DNA of 63,855 nt from Snuella sedimenti (GCF_016428595.1 NZ_JAELVQ010000022.1:1-63855); one strand, 5' to 3'; positions 1-8,954 are shown, counted from the first letter of the stretch. The notes: generated from the letters alone by a model not told the origin. Translations and numbers: made by a program.

Positions 1-36
1 GAAAAACGCTCTTGAAATTCGAATAAGGATAGGCTT

Positions 37-609
37 TTGAATCTTTGCTCCATAAGTTTATGTATTTATCCCTTGAATTTACTCATATTATTAATATTTA
101 CAAAACGCCTAAGTCGATTAAATTATTATAATAACCTCTTATGTGATGCAAAAAAAAACAATTTTGGTCTCATTATCTATATTCCATTTTCAACTGCCAG
201 TTTAGCTATAGAAAAAAGCATTAATTTATGGATTACTAATATTCCTATAGATTGGAAAGAATCATTTAATATAAAAGACAATGATTTATCCACCTTGATT
301 TCTTTGTTAATTTGTAAAAATTGGAAAGGGACTATCGAGGTACAAATTCTGAATAATAATAACCAAATTAAGTTTTCTGAGACTGATATAGAAGATTTAC
401 TTACGATGGTTAGATTCCCAAAGAATACTTCAGTAACCGTAAAACATGGAGATTTGCTTGATAATGTAACTAGGGAAAGAAATACTGATGTAAATATCTT
501 TAGCATTGAGGAAGGAATGTCTGTTGAAGATATGGTTAAAATTGTAAATCAATCTCGAATTTCAGCAATCTTTTGTGCAGATTCTGATTTCGAAAATGTT
601 TTAGTGTAA
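37..609 (+). pseudogene. C-terminal remnant of an SLC12-type transporter
   Basis: The translation matches the cytoplasmic C-terminal region of bacterial SLC12-like (cation-chloride cotransporter/amino-acid permease) proteins as I recall them: a 'FGLIIYIPFS...NLWITN' block, then 'ICKNWKGTIEVQIL', 'MVRFPKNTSVTVKHGD', and a final 'DVNIFSI...SAIFCADSDFENVLV' block that parallels the usual 'D(I/L)NIFG...CLFVxDSGxESxLA' ending. The frame is closed by a TGA at 13-15. The only possible start is TTG at 37 with no ATG nearby, and no membrane-domain sequence precedes it in frame. It is therefore either a decayed fragment or a gene frameshifted near the window edge. The family call is from memory, with moderate confidence; a free-standing small protein is less likely. 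Confidence 0.5.
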
Positions 610-779
610 GAAACATTGAAACATTGCCCATGTAATCAAGAGTTATCTTCATAACAAATTGATTTACATGAGTTATTAATTGAAACATTAAGCATCCTTT
701 GCTTTAGAAATCTTGCGTATTGCGATAAAATAAATCATTACTTAAAAACCACACCATAAAAACATATTGTGTAAGCAGC

Positions 780-1799
780 TTAACGATTGTGCGCCCTAAT
801 AAAATCGCTAATAAGGTAAGTAATTAGTTTACCTACCATAGTAGCTGTCTTTTTGGTTGGAGCTGCCTCACAGATGTGCAAGTAACTGGCATTGGTATGT
901 GTTGCAAAATATGAAACAAACGCTCTGGCCTGGTTAACCGTAAATCCACTTGGTGTCATAGCACTACTAGGAATGTTCTCAATGGCATCGCAGTCTATTT
1001 CAATGCCAAATGGTTCTTCTTCAATATGTACTAAAGCACGTTTTAAAGCATCTTTATAATGAACATCATGTCGTATTTTTAAGGCTTCAAACGTATTATA
1101 ATCGATCGCCTTTAATTTATCGATGGTCTTAAAAAGTATATCGGAAGTATAATTTTCATGTAAGCCAAACACAAAATAATTTTTTAAAAAGCCTTCGGCG
1201 AAAGCATATGAAAAACCATTGCCACTGTGCCTGCCTTCTTCCGCTCTAAAATCGGAATGTGCATCAAGGTTAATCGCGTTAATGGGTTTGTTGAGAGCTA
1301 GACTCGTCCCCTTTATATTTCCGTAGGCATTATTATGCCCACCTCCAACAACAATAGGAACTTTTCCTGCCGAAACAATTTGGTGAATGCAATAGGTAAC
1401 ATGCGTGTCAATTATTTCAACCAATTTTCGGGCTTTCATTAAACTTTTTTTCTTGGATTGGTCCAAACTTGAAAGTTCCATTAGTTCATTTGAAAAATCC
1501 AAATGCCCTAAGATGAGTGCTTTTTTTGCCTTGGTTAAAGCATTACTTTGTATATTTAAAAGTACATTTAAAGTGGCGTTCCAAGCACTTCGAGCACCTG
1601 TTTTTCCTTGGTTGGCATAAACACCAATATCCTCCGGCACACCAATTATAACATAGGTAACATCCAAATTTATAAGTTGTTCGTATATATTTGAAATGCT
1701 GGTAAGCACTTGAACATGTTCACCAAATTTGGATTCACCAGAACGTTTGTTTAATAATTTATTTCGTGTAATATTGTTAAATAATACAAGTTTATCCAT
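780..1799 (-). CDS. Arginase/formimidoylglutamase-family ureohydrolase
   Basis: A 339-residue member of the ureohydrolase superfamily, which uses two Mn2+ ions to hydrolyse a guanidino or formimino group. Metal-site motifs are visible: GGGHNNAYGN at about residue 150, NLDAHSDFR at about 178 (DAHxD) and EIDCDAIE at about 268 (DxD type). The length and the Bacteroidota-style GGGHNNAYG motif fit the formimidoylglutamase/arginase-like group rather than classical arginase. Substrate cannot be assigned from sequence; formiminoglutamate in histidine breakdown is the most likely, but no other hut gene is nearby. The gene is monocistronic and divergent from the coiled-coil membrane protein at 1919, with 119 bases between them. 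Confidence 0.85.
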   Translation of the reverse strand: MDKLVLFNNITRNKLLNKRSGESKFGEHVQVLTSISNIYEQLINLDVTYVIIGVPEDIGVYANQGKTGARSAWNATLNVLLNIQSNALTKAKKALILGHLDFSNELMELSSLDQSKKKSLMKARKLVEIIDTHVTYCIHQIVSAGKVPIVVGGGHNNAYGNIKGTSLALNKPINAINLDAHSDFRAEEGRHSGNGFSYAFAEGFLKNYFVFGLHENYTSDILFKTIDKLKAIDYNTFEALKIRHDVHYKDALKRALVHIEEEPFGIEIDCDAIENIPSSAMTPSGFTVNQARAFVSYFATHTNASYLHICEAAPTKKTATMVGKLITYLISDFIRAHNR

Positions 1800-1918
1800 T
1801 GGTAAGTAAATAATTTTAGATTAAAAATACATCATTATTTATTTTAAGCATTATAAAAAGCAAAGTATTAAAGTTTATAAGAAAATTAATTTTTTAAGTA
1901 CATTAAAAACAAGTAATT

Positions 1919-2803
1919 ATGGAAAACAACAAGAGTAATATCGGATTAAAAGTAGCCTTAGGGATTGCGTTGGTTTTGTTTTTAGGGACAGGATTTTACA
2001 CCATGAGCCTTTACAATAAAAGTAAAGAAGAAAAGAAAGAGCTGGTAGAGCAAAAACAATTGGTTATGAACGACCTAAGCGCTATGGCCAAGCAGTATGA
2101 TGAAGCTATAAGCGAAAATGACATTGCTAATCAGAATTTAATTGAAGCTAGAGCAAGGATACAGGGTTTAATAGACTCTTTAAAAATATCGGAAACCAAT
2201 GTTAAGAGCTTATGGCGATACAAGCAAAAATATGCATCACTGCAAAAAGAAATGGATGTTTTATTGGCTCAAAATGATTCCTTGAAAGTCGCTAACTCAT
2301 ACTTAGCAACATCGTTGGATAGCACGAGAGTACGTTTAGAAGAGCGTACTTTATTTACAGATTCCTTATTGGTACAAAACACAGCGTTGGCTGAAGTCGT
2401 TGAAAATGCAGCAGTTTTATCGACTGTTGGCTTAAAGGGCTTTGGTGTCATAGAAAGGACTTCAGGGAAATTAATTCCAACAGAAAGAGCGAGTCGTACC
2501 GATAAAATTAGAGTTTGTTTTACAGTTGCAAAAAATGCATTAGTACAAGCCGGTGATCAAGAGCTTTATGTGCAAGTAATTGACCCTAAAAACAATACTT
2601 TAGGATTAAATGAACAAGTACAATTTGACGAAAAAACACTGAATTACAGTATTATTAGCAAATTTAATTACGAAAACGCTAACCTTAATATTTGCGAATT
2701 CGTAGCCTCTAAAGGAAACAGTAAATTTGAAAAAGGAAGATACGTTGTTAATATTTTTAACGAAAAAGACCTTGTGTCAACATCCGAGTTTACCTTGAAG
2801 TAA
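1919..2803 (+). CDS. Membrane-anchored coiled-coil protein, conserved in Bacteroidota
   Basis: A 294-residue protein with one N-terminal membrane segment (about residues 9-29) and a short cytoplasmic tail. A long heptad-rich coiled coil (about 33-155, rich in E, K, Q, L and repeated 'LAxxNDSLK'-type stretches) follows. A compact C-terminal domain (about 170-294) contains 'RASRTDKIRVCFTVAKNALVQAGDQELYVQVIDP', probably a beta-sandwich facing the periplasm. This is the usual layout of flavobacterial 'hypothetical coiled-coil' envelope proteins. No catalytic motif is seen. Function is unknown; a structural or scaffold role in the envelope is inference. A strong terminator follows directly. Confidence 0.75.
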   Translation: MENNKSNIGLKVALGIALVLFLGTGFYTMSLYNKSKEEKKELVEQKQLVMNDLSAMAKQYDEAISENDIANQNLIEARARIQGLIDSLKISETNVKSLWRYKQKYASLQKEMDVLLAQNDSLKVANSYLATSLDSTRVRLEERTLFTDSLLVQNTALAEVVENAAVLSTVGLKGFGVIERTSGKLIPTERASRTDKIRVCFTVAKNALVQAGDQELYVQVIDPKNNTLGLNEQVQFDEKTLNYSIISKFNYENANLNICEFVASKGNSKFEKGRYVVNIFNEKDLVSTSEFTLK

Positions 2804-2828
2804 TATTTAAATATAAGCATATATAACG

Positions 2829-2862
2829 AAATGCTGCAAGTGGTTACTTGCAGCATTTTTTT
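2829..2862 (+). terminator. Rho-independent terminator after the coiled-coil gene
   Basis: A 13-bp perfect stem, AAATGCTGCAAGT (2829-2841) with ACTTGCAGCATTT (2846-2858), loop GGTT, followed by a run of T to 2862. It lies 26 bases after the stop codon at 2803. Confidence 0.9.
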
Positions 2863-2886
2863 ATGACAAAAAAATAGATATTTTTA

Positions 2887-3009
2887 TTGTTAATAAATCG
2901 TTAAATTGTATATTGCACAGGTTTCTTTGAAAAATGAAAAGAAATTACAACGATTAATAGCTAACCAACCAACTAAAAAAACAGGTAATAATTATTACCT
3001 GTTTTTTTT
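2887..3009 (+). ncRNA. Candidate small RNA with its own promoter-like and terminator signals
   Basis: Between two terminators there is a promoter-like pair, TTG at 2887-2889 and TATATTG at 2909-2915 (19-base spacing, one T short of TAnnTTTG). About 85 bases later comes the strong palindromic terminator at 2975-3009. The predicted transcript of about 2922-3009 holds only a seven-residue ORF (ATG near 2934), so a small RNA is plausible. No family is recognised. The terminator also serves fumC on the other strand, so its presence alone is not evidence for an RNA. Confidence 0.3.
2975..3009. terminator. Bidirectional palindromic terminator
   Basis: The perfect palindrome ACAGGTAATAATTATTACCTGT (its core spans 2981-3002) is flanked by A6 on the left and T8 on the right, so it can terminate transcription in both directions. 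It lies 22 bases beyond the fumC stop codon on the minus strand. Confidence 0.85.
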
Positions 3010-3030
3010 ATATCTTGGGTTTTACTATTA

Positions 3031-4428
3031 CTATTTAAGGCTTCCCACCATATCTTCGGGCTTTACCCAAGCATCATAATCTTCGGCACTAACATAACCT
3101 AAATTAATTGCTTCCTCCTTAAGGGTCGTACCATTTTTGTGCGCTGTGTTGGCAATTTCGGCTGCTTTATAATAACCAATTTTAGTATTTAAAGCCGTTA
3201 CCAACATTAAGGAATTATTTAAAAGTTTCGTTATCACCTCTTGGTTAGGCTCAATACCTATAGCACAATTTACATCAAAACTAACACAAGCATCACCGAT
3301 TAATTGTGCAGATTGCAAAACATTAGCAGCCATCACCGGTTTAAATACATTTAGCTCGTAATGCCCTTGCATACCACCAACACTTACAGCAACATCATTA
3401 CCCATAACCTGTGCGCACACCATGGTTAAGGCCTCACATTGCGTTGGATTTACTTTTCCTGGCATGATTGAACTTCCTGGTTCATTAGCTGGAATAATAA
3501 TTTCACCTATTCCGCTACGAGGACCAGAAGCCATTAAACGGATATCGTTGGCTATCTTATTTAATGAAACCGCTAGTTGTTTTAAAGCACCATGTGTTTC
3601 TACCAAGGCATCATGGGCAGCCAAAGCTTCAAACTTATTTGGAGCAGTCACAAAAGGGAGTGCCGTAAATTTCGCTATATATTCAGCTACACGTTTACTG
3701 TAGCCTTTAGGGGTATTTAGCCCTGTACCTACTGCAGTACCGCCTAACGCTAACTCACTTAAATGCGGTAAAGTATTCTCAAGGGCATTTAAACCATGAT
3801 CTAATTGAGCAACATATCCAGAAAGTTCTTGACCCAAGGTTAGGGGGGTAGCATCCATTAAATGGGTACGTCCAATCTTAACAACCTTATTAAAAGCTTC
3901 CGATTTTTTCTTTAATGTGTTTCGTAATTGTTTGACACCTGGAATGGTAGTCTCTACAATCTTTTTATAAGCAGCAATATGCATACCTGTAGGGAAGGTA
4001 TCGTTAGACGATTGCGATTTGTTTACATCATCATTTGGTTGGATGGTTTTTTCGCCTTCTCCAATAACTTTACCAGCCAATTGGTGGGCTCTGTTAGCAA
4101 TAACTTCATTAACATTCATATTGCTTTGTGTTCCCGAACCAGTTTGCCAAATAACCAATGGAAATTGATCGTCGTGTTTACCTTCTAAAATTTCATCACA
4201 CACCTGAGCAATTAAATCACGCTTTTCAATAGGAAGGACGCCAAGCTCGCAATTGGTATATGCGGCAGCTTTTTTTAAATACGCAAAGCCATAAACAATT
4301 TCTAAAGGCATTGAAGCTGCAGGGCCTATTTTAAAATTATTTCTTGAGCGCTCGGTTTGTGCTCCCCAAAGCTTATCGGCAGGTACTTTTACCTCGCCCA
4401 TAGTATCTTTTTCTATTCTGAAATCCAT
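3031..4428 (-). CDS. fumC: Class II fumarate hydratase
   Basis: A 465-residue fumarase of the aspartase/fumarase superfamily; it interconverts fumarate and L-malate in the TCA cycle as a cytoplasmic homotetramer. The family signature [13 protein letters not shown] is at about residue 318, with the catalytic Ser in its mobile loop. Other conserved blocks are '[21 protein letters not shown]' (about 94-114, written here only as a landmark in two halves: [10 protein letters not shown] and [11 protein letters not shown]) and '[16 protein letters not shown]' (about 187), carrying the catalytic His. Full length and intact. It is monocistronic; a TAACTTTG-type -7 element reads leftward just upstream, and the palindrome at 2975-3009 terminates it. 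Confidence 0.96.
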   Translation of the reverse strand: MDFRIEKDTMGEVKVPADKLWGAQTERSRNNFKIGPAASMPLEIVYGFAYLKKAAAYTNCELGVLPIEKRDLIAQVCDEILEGKHDDQFPLVIWQTGSGTQSNMNVNEVIANRAHQLAGKVIGEGEKTIQPNDDVNKSQSSNDTFPTGMHIAAYKKIVETTIPGVKQLRNTLKKKSEAFNKVVKIGRTHLMDATPLTLGQELSGYVAQLDHGLNALENTLPHLSELALGGTAVGTGLNTPKGYSKRVAEYIAKFTALPFVTAPNKFEALAAHDALVETHGALKQLAVSLNKIANDIRLMASGPRSGIGEIIIPANEPGSSIMPGKVNPTQCEALTMVCAQVMGNDVAVSVGGMQGHYELNVFKPVMAANVLQSAQLIGDACVSFDVNCAIGIEPNQEVITKLLNNSLMLVTALNTKIGYYKAAEIANTAHKNGTTLKEEAINLGYVSAEDYDAWVKPEDMVGSLK

Positions 4429-4453
4429 GATAATTATGATTTATTTTAAGTCA

Positions 4454-4461
4454 CAAAGTTA
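4454..4461 (-). promoter_or_regulatory. Putative fumC -7 promoter element
   Basis: On the minus strand this reads TAACTTTG, a match to the Bacteroidota TAnnTTTG element, 26 bases upstream of the fumC ATG. No good TTG is seen at the expected -33 distance, so the call rests on one element. Confidence 0.45.
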
Positions 4462-4519
4462 ACTGTTTTGTGTGTTTTTTATGAGGATTAAATAGAGATT
4501 TTAAAAGAAATTTCAACAT

Positions 4520-4550
4520 TTGTATAAGACCCGAAATTGGAGTAACTTTG
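4520..4550 (+). promoter_or_regulatory. Promoter of the peroxiredoxin gene
   Basis: TTG at 4520-4522 and TAACTTTG at 4543-4550, separated by 20 bases, are a full match to the Bacteroidota -33/-7 consensus. Transcription would start near 4556, giving a 5' leader of about 67 bases before the ATG at 4623. Confidence 0.75.
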
Positions 4551-4622
4551 ATACTAGTTAGAATCAGAATACTCTGATATAATAGTTAAAACAAAGTATA
4601 AATATTTAAAACTTAAATAATC

Positions 4623-5264
4623 ATGGCAGCAATTAGATTAGGAGATGAAGCCCCAAACTTTACAGCAATGTCCACAGAAGGAGAAATTAACTTTCACGAT
4701 TGGCTAGGCGATGGCTGGGGGGTGTTGTTTTCTCATCCAGCCGATTACACTCCGGTTTGTACAACCGAATTGGGAACGGTAGCAAAATACAAAGCAGAGT
4801 TCGATAAGCGCAATGTAAAAGTTGTTGCTTTAAGTGTTGATGGTTTAGAATCGCATCATGGTTGGGTTAACGATATTAACGAGACACAGAATACAACCGT
4901 TAATTTTCCAATTATAGCTGATGAGGACAAAAAGGTATCAGAGCTTTACGATATGATCCACCCAAATGCAGATAGCAATGCAACCGTAAGATCGGTTTTT
5001 GTTATTGGTGATGATAAAAAAGTGAAGCTAACAATTACTTATCCAGCATCCACTGGTAGAAACTTTGATGAATTATTAAGGGTTATCGATTCCTTACAAC
5101 TAACAGCATACCATAAAGTGGCGACGCCTGCTAATTGGAATAATGGAGACGATTGTGTTGTGGTGCCAGCAGTTACAAATGAAGAAATTCCTGCACTTTT
5201 CCCGAAGGGTTTTAAAGAAGTTAAGCCTTATTTACGTATGACACCACAACCCAATTTAAATTAG
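4623..5264 (+). CDS. 1-Cys peroxiredoxin (Prx6 group)
   Basis: A 213-residue thiol peroxidase that reduces H2O2 and organic peroxides in the cytoplasm. The active-site motif is PVCTTELG, with the peroxidatic Cys at about residue 48 in 'HPADYTPVCTTE'. The extended C-terminal domain ('LTAYHKVATPANWNNGDDCV', then 'KPYLRMTPQP') is typical of the long Prx6/1-Cys subfamily and absent from AhpC-type enzymes. A second Cys near residue 179 lies in the C-terminal arm, so a 2-Cys mechanism cannot be excluded, although this position is common in the Prx6 group. A consensus promoter lies upstream; no downstream partner gene is coupled to it. Confidence 0.93.
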   Translation: MAAIRLGDEAPNFTAMSTEGEINFHDWLGDGWGVLFSHPADYTPVCTTELGTVAKYKAEFDKRNVKVVALSVDGLESHHGWVNDINETQNTTVNFPIIADEDKKVSELYDMIHPNADSNATVRSVFVIGDDKKVKLTITYPASTGRNFDELLRVIDSLQLTAYHKVATPANWNNGDDCVVVPAVTNEEIPALFPKGFKEVKPYLRMTPQPNLN

Positions 5265-5293
5265 AAAAACTGTTAATAAATCTTAATATGGTA

Positions 5294-5324
5294 TTGTAAA
5301 ACAAAATGCTTTGCATTATCTTTG
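5294..5324 (+). promoter_or_regulatory. Promoter of the 57-residue membrane protein
   Basis: TTG at 5294-5296 and TATCTTTG at 5317-5324 with 20-base spacing give a full Bacteroidota consensus. The predicted start near 5330 leaves a leader of about 25 bases before the ATG at 5355. Confidence 0.7.
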
Positions 5325-5354
5325 CACAAGATTTTTTAAAAGACACTTACAATT

Positions 5355-5528
5355 ATGTTCGAATTTGACCAGTACTTAGGATTTTTAGCTTTCTTAACCA
5401 TTCTTACCATTGGTTTTTGGTTAATGATTTTTTTGTTAACATTTGTAATTCCTTATTGGATTGGAGGTTCTTTAATTGAAAGAATTAAAGAAATAAGAGC
5501 TGAAAAAAAGGCGAAGAGAGAAGCATAA
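5355..5528 (+). CDS. Small single-span membrane protein (57 aa)
   Basis: ATG at 5355, stop TAA at 5526-5528. The 57-residue product starts MFEFDQYLGFLAF and has one or two closely spaced hydrophobic segments (about residues 8-36). A basic tail, 'ERIKEIRAEKKAKREA', should be cytoplasmic. The support is strong for such a short gene: a full consensus promoter 31 bases upstream and a perfect terminator 28 bases downstream bracket it as its own transcription unit. No family or function is recognised. Confidence 0.7.
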   Translation: MFEFDQYLGFLAFLTILTIGFWLMIFLLTFVIPYWIGGSLIERIKEIRAEKKAKREA

Positions 5529-5555
5529 GAACAATTACTGTTTATAATATAAATG

Positions 5556-5582
5556 AAGGAAGCTAAATAGCTTCCTTTTTTT
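5556..5582 (+). terminator. Rho-independent terminator after the 57-aa gene
   Basis: An 8-bp stem AAGGAAGC / GCTTCCTT with loop TAAATA, followed by T7. Confidence 0.88.
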
Positions 5583-5630
5583 GTTGTATTTTTTCTGCTT
5601 ATTTAGCAAATCAAACTAACATATAATATT

Positions 5631-6209
5631 GTGCAACTAAACAAGCAACATATTTATAAGTACGCAAACGGACGCAACGTGTTGGTTTTGTTTGTTGTAA
5701 CAAATATTGTTTATGCAATAATGTTATTGCTAACAATACCTCGCGTCATGCAATTCTCCAACGGGATGAAATTATTGGATATGATGCCTGGAGGCTATTC
5801 GCAAGAATATGTGAGCACACTCTTTTTAACTTTAGGTTATGAGGGTAGAAGATTATACTTATGGAACCAAATTCCAATCGACATGGTTTATCCTTTTTTA
5901 TTTGGTATTTGTTATTCTTTACTATTGGTATATTTTTTAAAAAAGATTAATAGGGTAAATTCTAAATTGCTATATCTAACCTTACTTCCCATTGTTGCTG
6001 GCTTAGCCGATTATGCTGAGAATTTAGGCATCATTACAATGCTTAATGCTGCTCCAGAAATAGCACTTACAACAGCGCAATTAACAAATGTGTTTACACT
6101 TATAAAAAGCATTGCTTCAACTATTTATTTTGTTGTGTTATTGGCAACGATCATTGCTTTTTTAGTTAGCAAAACAAAAAACAAGTCACGCAATACCATT
6201 AACCAATGA
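5631..6209 (+). CDS. Four-span integral membrane protein, coupled to a Crp-type regulator
   Basis: A 192-residue protein, GTG start at 5631 (VQLNKQHIYKY...). Four membrane segments are visible at about residues 17-37, 83-105, 114-132 and 150-177, with a 'GLADYAENLGII' motif before the last. No enzymatic motif is recognised. The stop codon overlaps the next gene's start as ATGA at 6206-6209, so this protein and the Crp-type regulator are almost certainly co-translated, suggesting that the regulator controls or senses the same process. Flavobacterial genomes commonly carry this pair as unnamed proteins; function is unknown. Confidence 0.75.
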   Translation: MQLNKQHIYKYANGRNVLVLFVVTNIVYAIMLLLTIPRVMQFSNGMKLLDMMPGGYSQEYVSTLFLTLGYEGRRLYLWNQIPIDMVYPFLFGICYSLLLVYFLKKINRVNSKLLYLTLLPIVAGLADYAENLGIITMLNAAPEIALTTAQLTNVFTLIKSIASTIYFVVLLATIIAFLVSKTKNKSRNTINQ

Positions 6210-6790
6210 GCATACAGCCTCTTTTAGAATATATAAGAAAACATATTGACCTATCAAGTCAAGAAGAAAGTATATTGGCTTCTAAAGTTGTTTTAAGAAA
6301 GTATCTTAAAGGGCAGTATATTGTGCAACAAGGCGATGTATGCCAATACGAGTGCTTTGTTTTATCCGGCTGTACAAAAACTTTTTATGTAGACGAAGAA
6401 GGACAAGAGCACATTGTTATGTTTTCGATAGAAGATTGGTGGACATCCGATATGGGAAGCTTCATTACCCAAACACCTGCCGATTTTAACATACAATGTT
6501 TGGAAAATACCGAACTTGTTTTGTTTCCTTACAATGAAATAGAATCACTATATAAAGAAATCCCAAAGTTAGAACGCTTTTTTAGACAAATAATAGAGCG
6601 GGCTTTTGTTACTTCACAAAAACGATTAGTTAGAAGTTTTAGCCTTTCGGCTAAAGAGCAGTACCTTCACTTTAGAGAACAATATCCTCAAATAGAACAG
6701 CGTATTCCTCAATATATGGTTGCGTCTTACCTGGGTATTACCAAAGAGTTTTTAAGTAAAATTAAAAACCAGCTTATTTATAAGCACTAA
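6206..6790 (+). CDS. Crp/Fnr-family transcriptional regulator
   Basis: A 194-residue regulator. The cyclic-nucleotide-binding-like beta-roll covers about residues 20-120 ('YLKGQYIVQQGDVCQYECFVLSG'; only the first half, YLKGQYIVQQGD, is diagnostic). A dimer helix follows (about 122-145) and then a short C-terminal helix-turn-helix (about 160-190) with recognition segment 'GITKEFLSKIKNQ'. The canonical cAMP-contacting RxS loop is not evident, so cAMP is probably not the ligand, as in most Bacteroidota Crp-like proteins. It overlaps the upstream membrane-protein gene by four bases (ATGA). Target sites are unknown. Confidence 0.85.
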   Translation: MSIQPLLEYIRKHIDLSSQEESILASKVVLRKYLKGQYIVQQGDVCQYECFVLSGCTKTFYVDEEGQEHIVMFSIEDWWTSDMGSFITQTPADFNIQCLENTELVLFPYNEIESLYKEIPKLERFFRQIIERAFVTSQKRLVRSFSLSAKEQYLHFREQYPQIEQRIPQYMVASYLGITKEFLSKIKNQLIYKH

Positions 6791-6889
6791 TAATGTTAAC
6801 CTCTTATGTATTATGATGAAATTCCATCAATTCGAGTAAATTTTACGATTGAAAATGGGTACAGTTTGTATCGAGAATAAGAATTCCAT

Positions 6890-7058
6890 CTAGGGGGGGC
6901 TGTTAACACTAATCCCAAAAGTGGCTTTTGCGCCCTTTTTCCGCATTTCTTCGTCTATTTTTGACAACGTAGCCCGCTATGTTTTACAAAAATAGCCTCG
7001 AAATCCGAAAAAATCATCAAAAAATCCATGCATTACGTTTAGTGTTAACAGACCCTAG
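6890..7058. repeat. MITE-like element with terminal inverted repeats (about 169 bases)
   Basis: The left end CTAGGGGGGGCTGTTAACAC and the right end GTGTTAACAGACCCTAG are inverted repeats sharing CTGTTAACACTAA (6900-6912 against 7039-7051). Inside is a large imperfect hairpin: CTATTTTTG (6955-6963) pairs with CAAAAATAG (6987-6995) around an inner GTAGCCCGCTA. No ORF is present. It fills most of the 6791-7257 gap. Size and layout resemble the 39.4/55.8-kb elements, but the terminal sequence differs. Confidence 0.6.
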
Positions 7059-7257
7059 TTAGAAGATCCACGATGTGATTTTTCGTTTCTCAAGATCACT
7101 CTAACTGAAGAATTATTACTATTTTGATTCAAAAGGTACAATGGACAATGTTAATATAGTTTAACATTATTTTATAATCTAGTTTATTTTCTTCTCAAGA
7201 ATTGTTCATGATATTTGTAATATAATTTTTATCAAGGAAAAATATAAATACAAACAC

Positions 7258-7830
7258 ATGAAAAACACAATTAAGAAATTAGTTATGGCAACAGTTGTTG
7301 CTTTTGTTACCTTCTCTTTCACTGATGGAGAAAAAAAAGAAATTAAGATTGAAAACAGTAAAGTGGTATGGAAAGGTTACAAAGTTACCGGTTCTCACGA
7401 AGGCACTATTGCTATAAAATCTGGGTTTTTAACTTTTGATAACGAAGCCCTAACTGGTGGCGAATTCGTTATTGATATGACGTCAATTAATACTACAGAT
7501 ATGGAAGGAGAGTATAAAGGAAAATTAGACGGCCATTTAAAATCGGATGACTTCTTTAGTGTAGCAAAGCACCCAACATCAAAATTAGTATTTACTAAGG
7601 TAATTGCTTCGGGTAAGAATGCTTACAATGTAACGGGCGACTTAACCATTAAAGGAAAAACACACCCTGTAACATTTACTATGTCTATTTACGGAAATAA
7701 AGCAACTGCTTCGATAAAAGTTGACAGAACAAAATATGGTATTGAATACAAATCTGCTAGTTTTTTTGATAGTTTAAAAGATAAAGCTATTTATGACGAA
7801 TTCGATTTGGTATCAGATTTACAGTTTTAA
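7258..7830 (+). CDS. YceI-family lipocalin-like periplasmic protein
   Basis: A 190-residue secreted protein: signal peptide at about residues 1-22 (MKNTIKKLVMATVVAFVTFS), then a YceI beta-barrel. Family blocks are 'KVVWKGYKVTGSHEGTI', 'GGEFVIDMTSINTTD', 'HLKSDDFFSVAKHPTSKLVF' and 'GDLTIKGKTHPVTFTMSI'. YceI proteins bind isoprenoid-like lipids in a hydrophobic barrel; the physiological ligand here is unknown. It stands alone, follows the MITE-like element at 6890-7058, and ends in a clear terminator. Confidence 0.92.
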   Translation: MKNTIKKLVMATVVAFVTFSFTDGEKKEIKIENSKVVWKGYKVTGSHEGTIAIKSGFLTFDNEALTGGEFVIDMTSINTTDMEGEYKGKLDGHLKSDDFFSVAKHPTSKLVFTKVIASGKNAYNVTGDLTIKGKTHPVTFTMSIYGNKATASIKVDRTKYGIEYKSASFFDSLKDKAIYDEFDLVSDLQF

Positions 7831-7854
7831 CTGTAGCAATATAACATAAAGAAG

Positions 7855-7889
7855 TAGCCTGTGGACTTAATTTCTACAGGCTATTTTTT
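7855..7889 (+). terminator. Terminator after the YceI gene
   Basis: TAGCCTGT (7855-7862) pairs with ACAGGCTA (7876-7883), followed by T6. Confidence 0.85.
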
Positions 7890-8057
7890 ATCATTACGTG
7901 AGTCTTGTTTAAGAGCAAGTATATATCTTCGAGTAAAATTCTGGAAGAATTCAGTGTTAAGTAGTCTATGAACCTATAAATTTTCTTGTTTTCGATACAC
8001 CAAATCACAGATTTGACACTCTAACTGACGAAAATTTGTTATCCAAGACTAAGGTTG

Positions 8058-8912
8058 TTATAATTCATGAACGAGTGTCGAATACGGAACTATTTCCGAA
8101 ATAATGTTTAAATCAAATAATTGTTGCTGTGTTCTATTTACGGTGGTTTCATCTATTAATTCTTGAGACCATTCGGTTAGGTTTAACCACTCCCTCACAT
8201 CTTCCAACTGCTGACCATAATGCTTGGCTATGGTTTTATCTATGTTTAGAATCTCCTTAAATTTGCTTGTAGCACTATTAATGACCTTTAGTATGGTCTT
8301 TAAATATGCCGCATTATTTTCAATAATATCATTGCTTGCAGCTATTACAAAACAAGGCCAAGGTGATGGACAATTCCCTATCCGTCTAAAAATACCCGTA
8401 TCGACCAAAGGTTTTGTCATGAATTTTTCCCATAAAAAATAGTCTGCGTTCCCTTGGGTAAGTGCGGTGACGGCTCCGTCCAGATCATTTATAACCTTAA
8501 ATTTAAGGTCTTTTTTTAAATCCCAATTATAGTTTTTAGCATTTATATAACTCATTAAATGTGATCCCGAACCGTTCCGACTAATAGCGGCCTTGGTGCC
8601 TTTTAAATCGGAAATTGTTCTATATGGTGATGTGTTTGAAACATGAATACCCCAGTTAAGAGGCGTTTTAACATAAGTTTGAACAATTTTTGCAGGGTTA
8701 CCCTCAATGATCGCTTTAATAATGCCTTCGGTAAGTATAACAGCAATGTCAATCTCGTTTTCTTCTAAAGCTTTGCACATAGCGCCTGTGCCTCCAGGAA
8801 AATCATGCCAGCATAAATCAATACCTTCTTTCTTATAGAGACCATCATTTAATGTTAAATGCCAGGCCAAATTAAAATGTTCTGGTACGCCTCCGATATT
8901 AATCTGTTTCAT
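8058..8912 (-). CDS. NMT1/SsuA-like substrate-binding protein without signal peptide
   Basis: A 284-residue type II periplasmic-binding-protein fold of the NMT1/THI5/SsuA group: 'GGVPEHFNLAWHLTLNDGLYK' (first strand and helix) is followed by 'GIDLCWHDFPGGTGAMCKAL' and 'LKGTKAAISRNGSGSHLMS'. Members bind small ligands for ABC import, but here there is no signal peptide or lipobox and no permease or ATPase gene nearby, so it may be cytoplasmic. It is preceded by one copy of the leader micro-ORF repeat (8914-9068), which ends two bases before the ATG, and it is the last gene of the leftward run that starts at 12152. Ligand unknown. Confidence 0.8.
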   Translation of the reverse strand: MKQINIGGVPEHFNLAWHLTLNDGLYKKEGIDLCWHDFPGGTGAMCKALEENEIDIAVILTEGIIKAIIEGNPAKIVQTYVKTPLNWGIHVSNTSPYRTISDLKGTKAAISRNGSGSHLMSYINAKNYNWDLKKDLKFKVINDLDGAVTALTQGNADYFLWEKFMTKPLVDTGIFRRIGNCPSPWPCFVIAASNDIIENNAAYLKTILKVINSATSKFKEILNIDKTIAKHYGQQLEDVREWLNLTEWSQELIDETTVNRTQQQLFDLNIISEIVPYSTLVHEL

Positions 8913-8954
8913 TCGTTTAAATTTTAGTAATTATTTTGACTATATGTTAATTAT

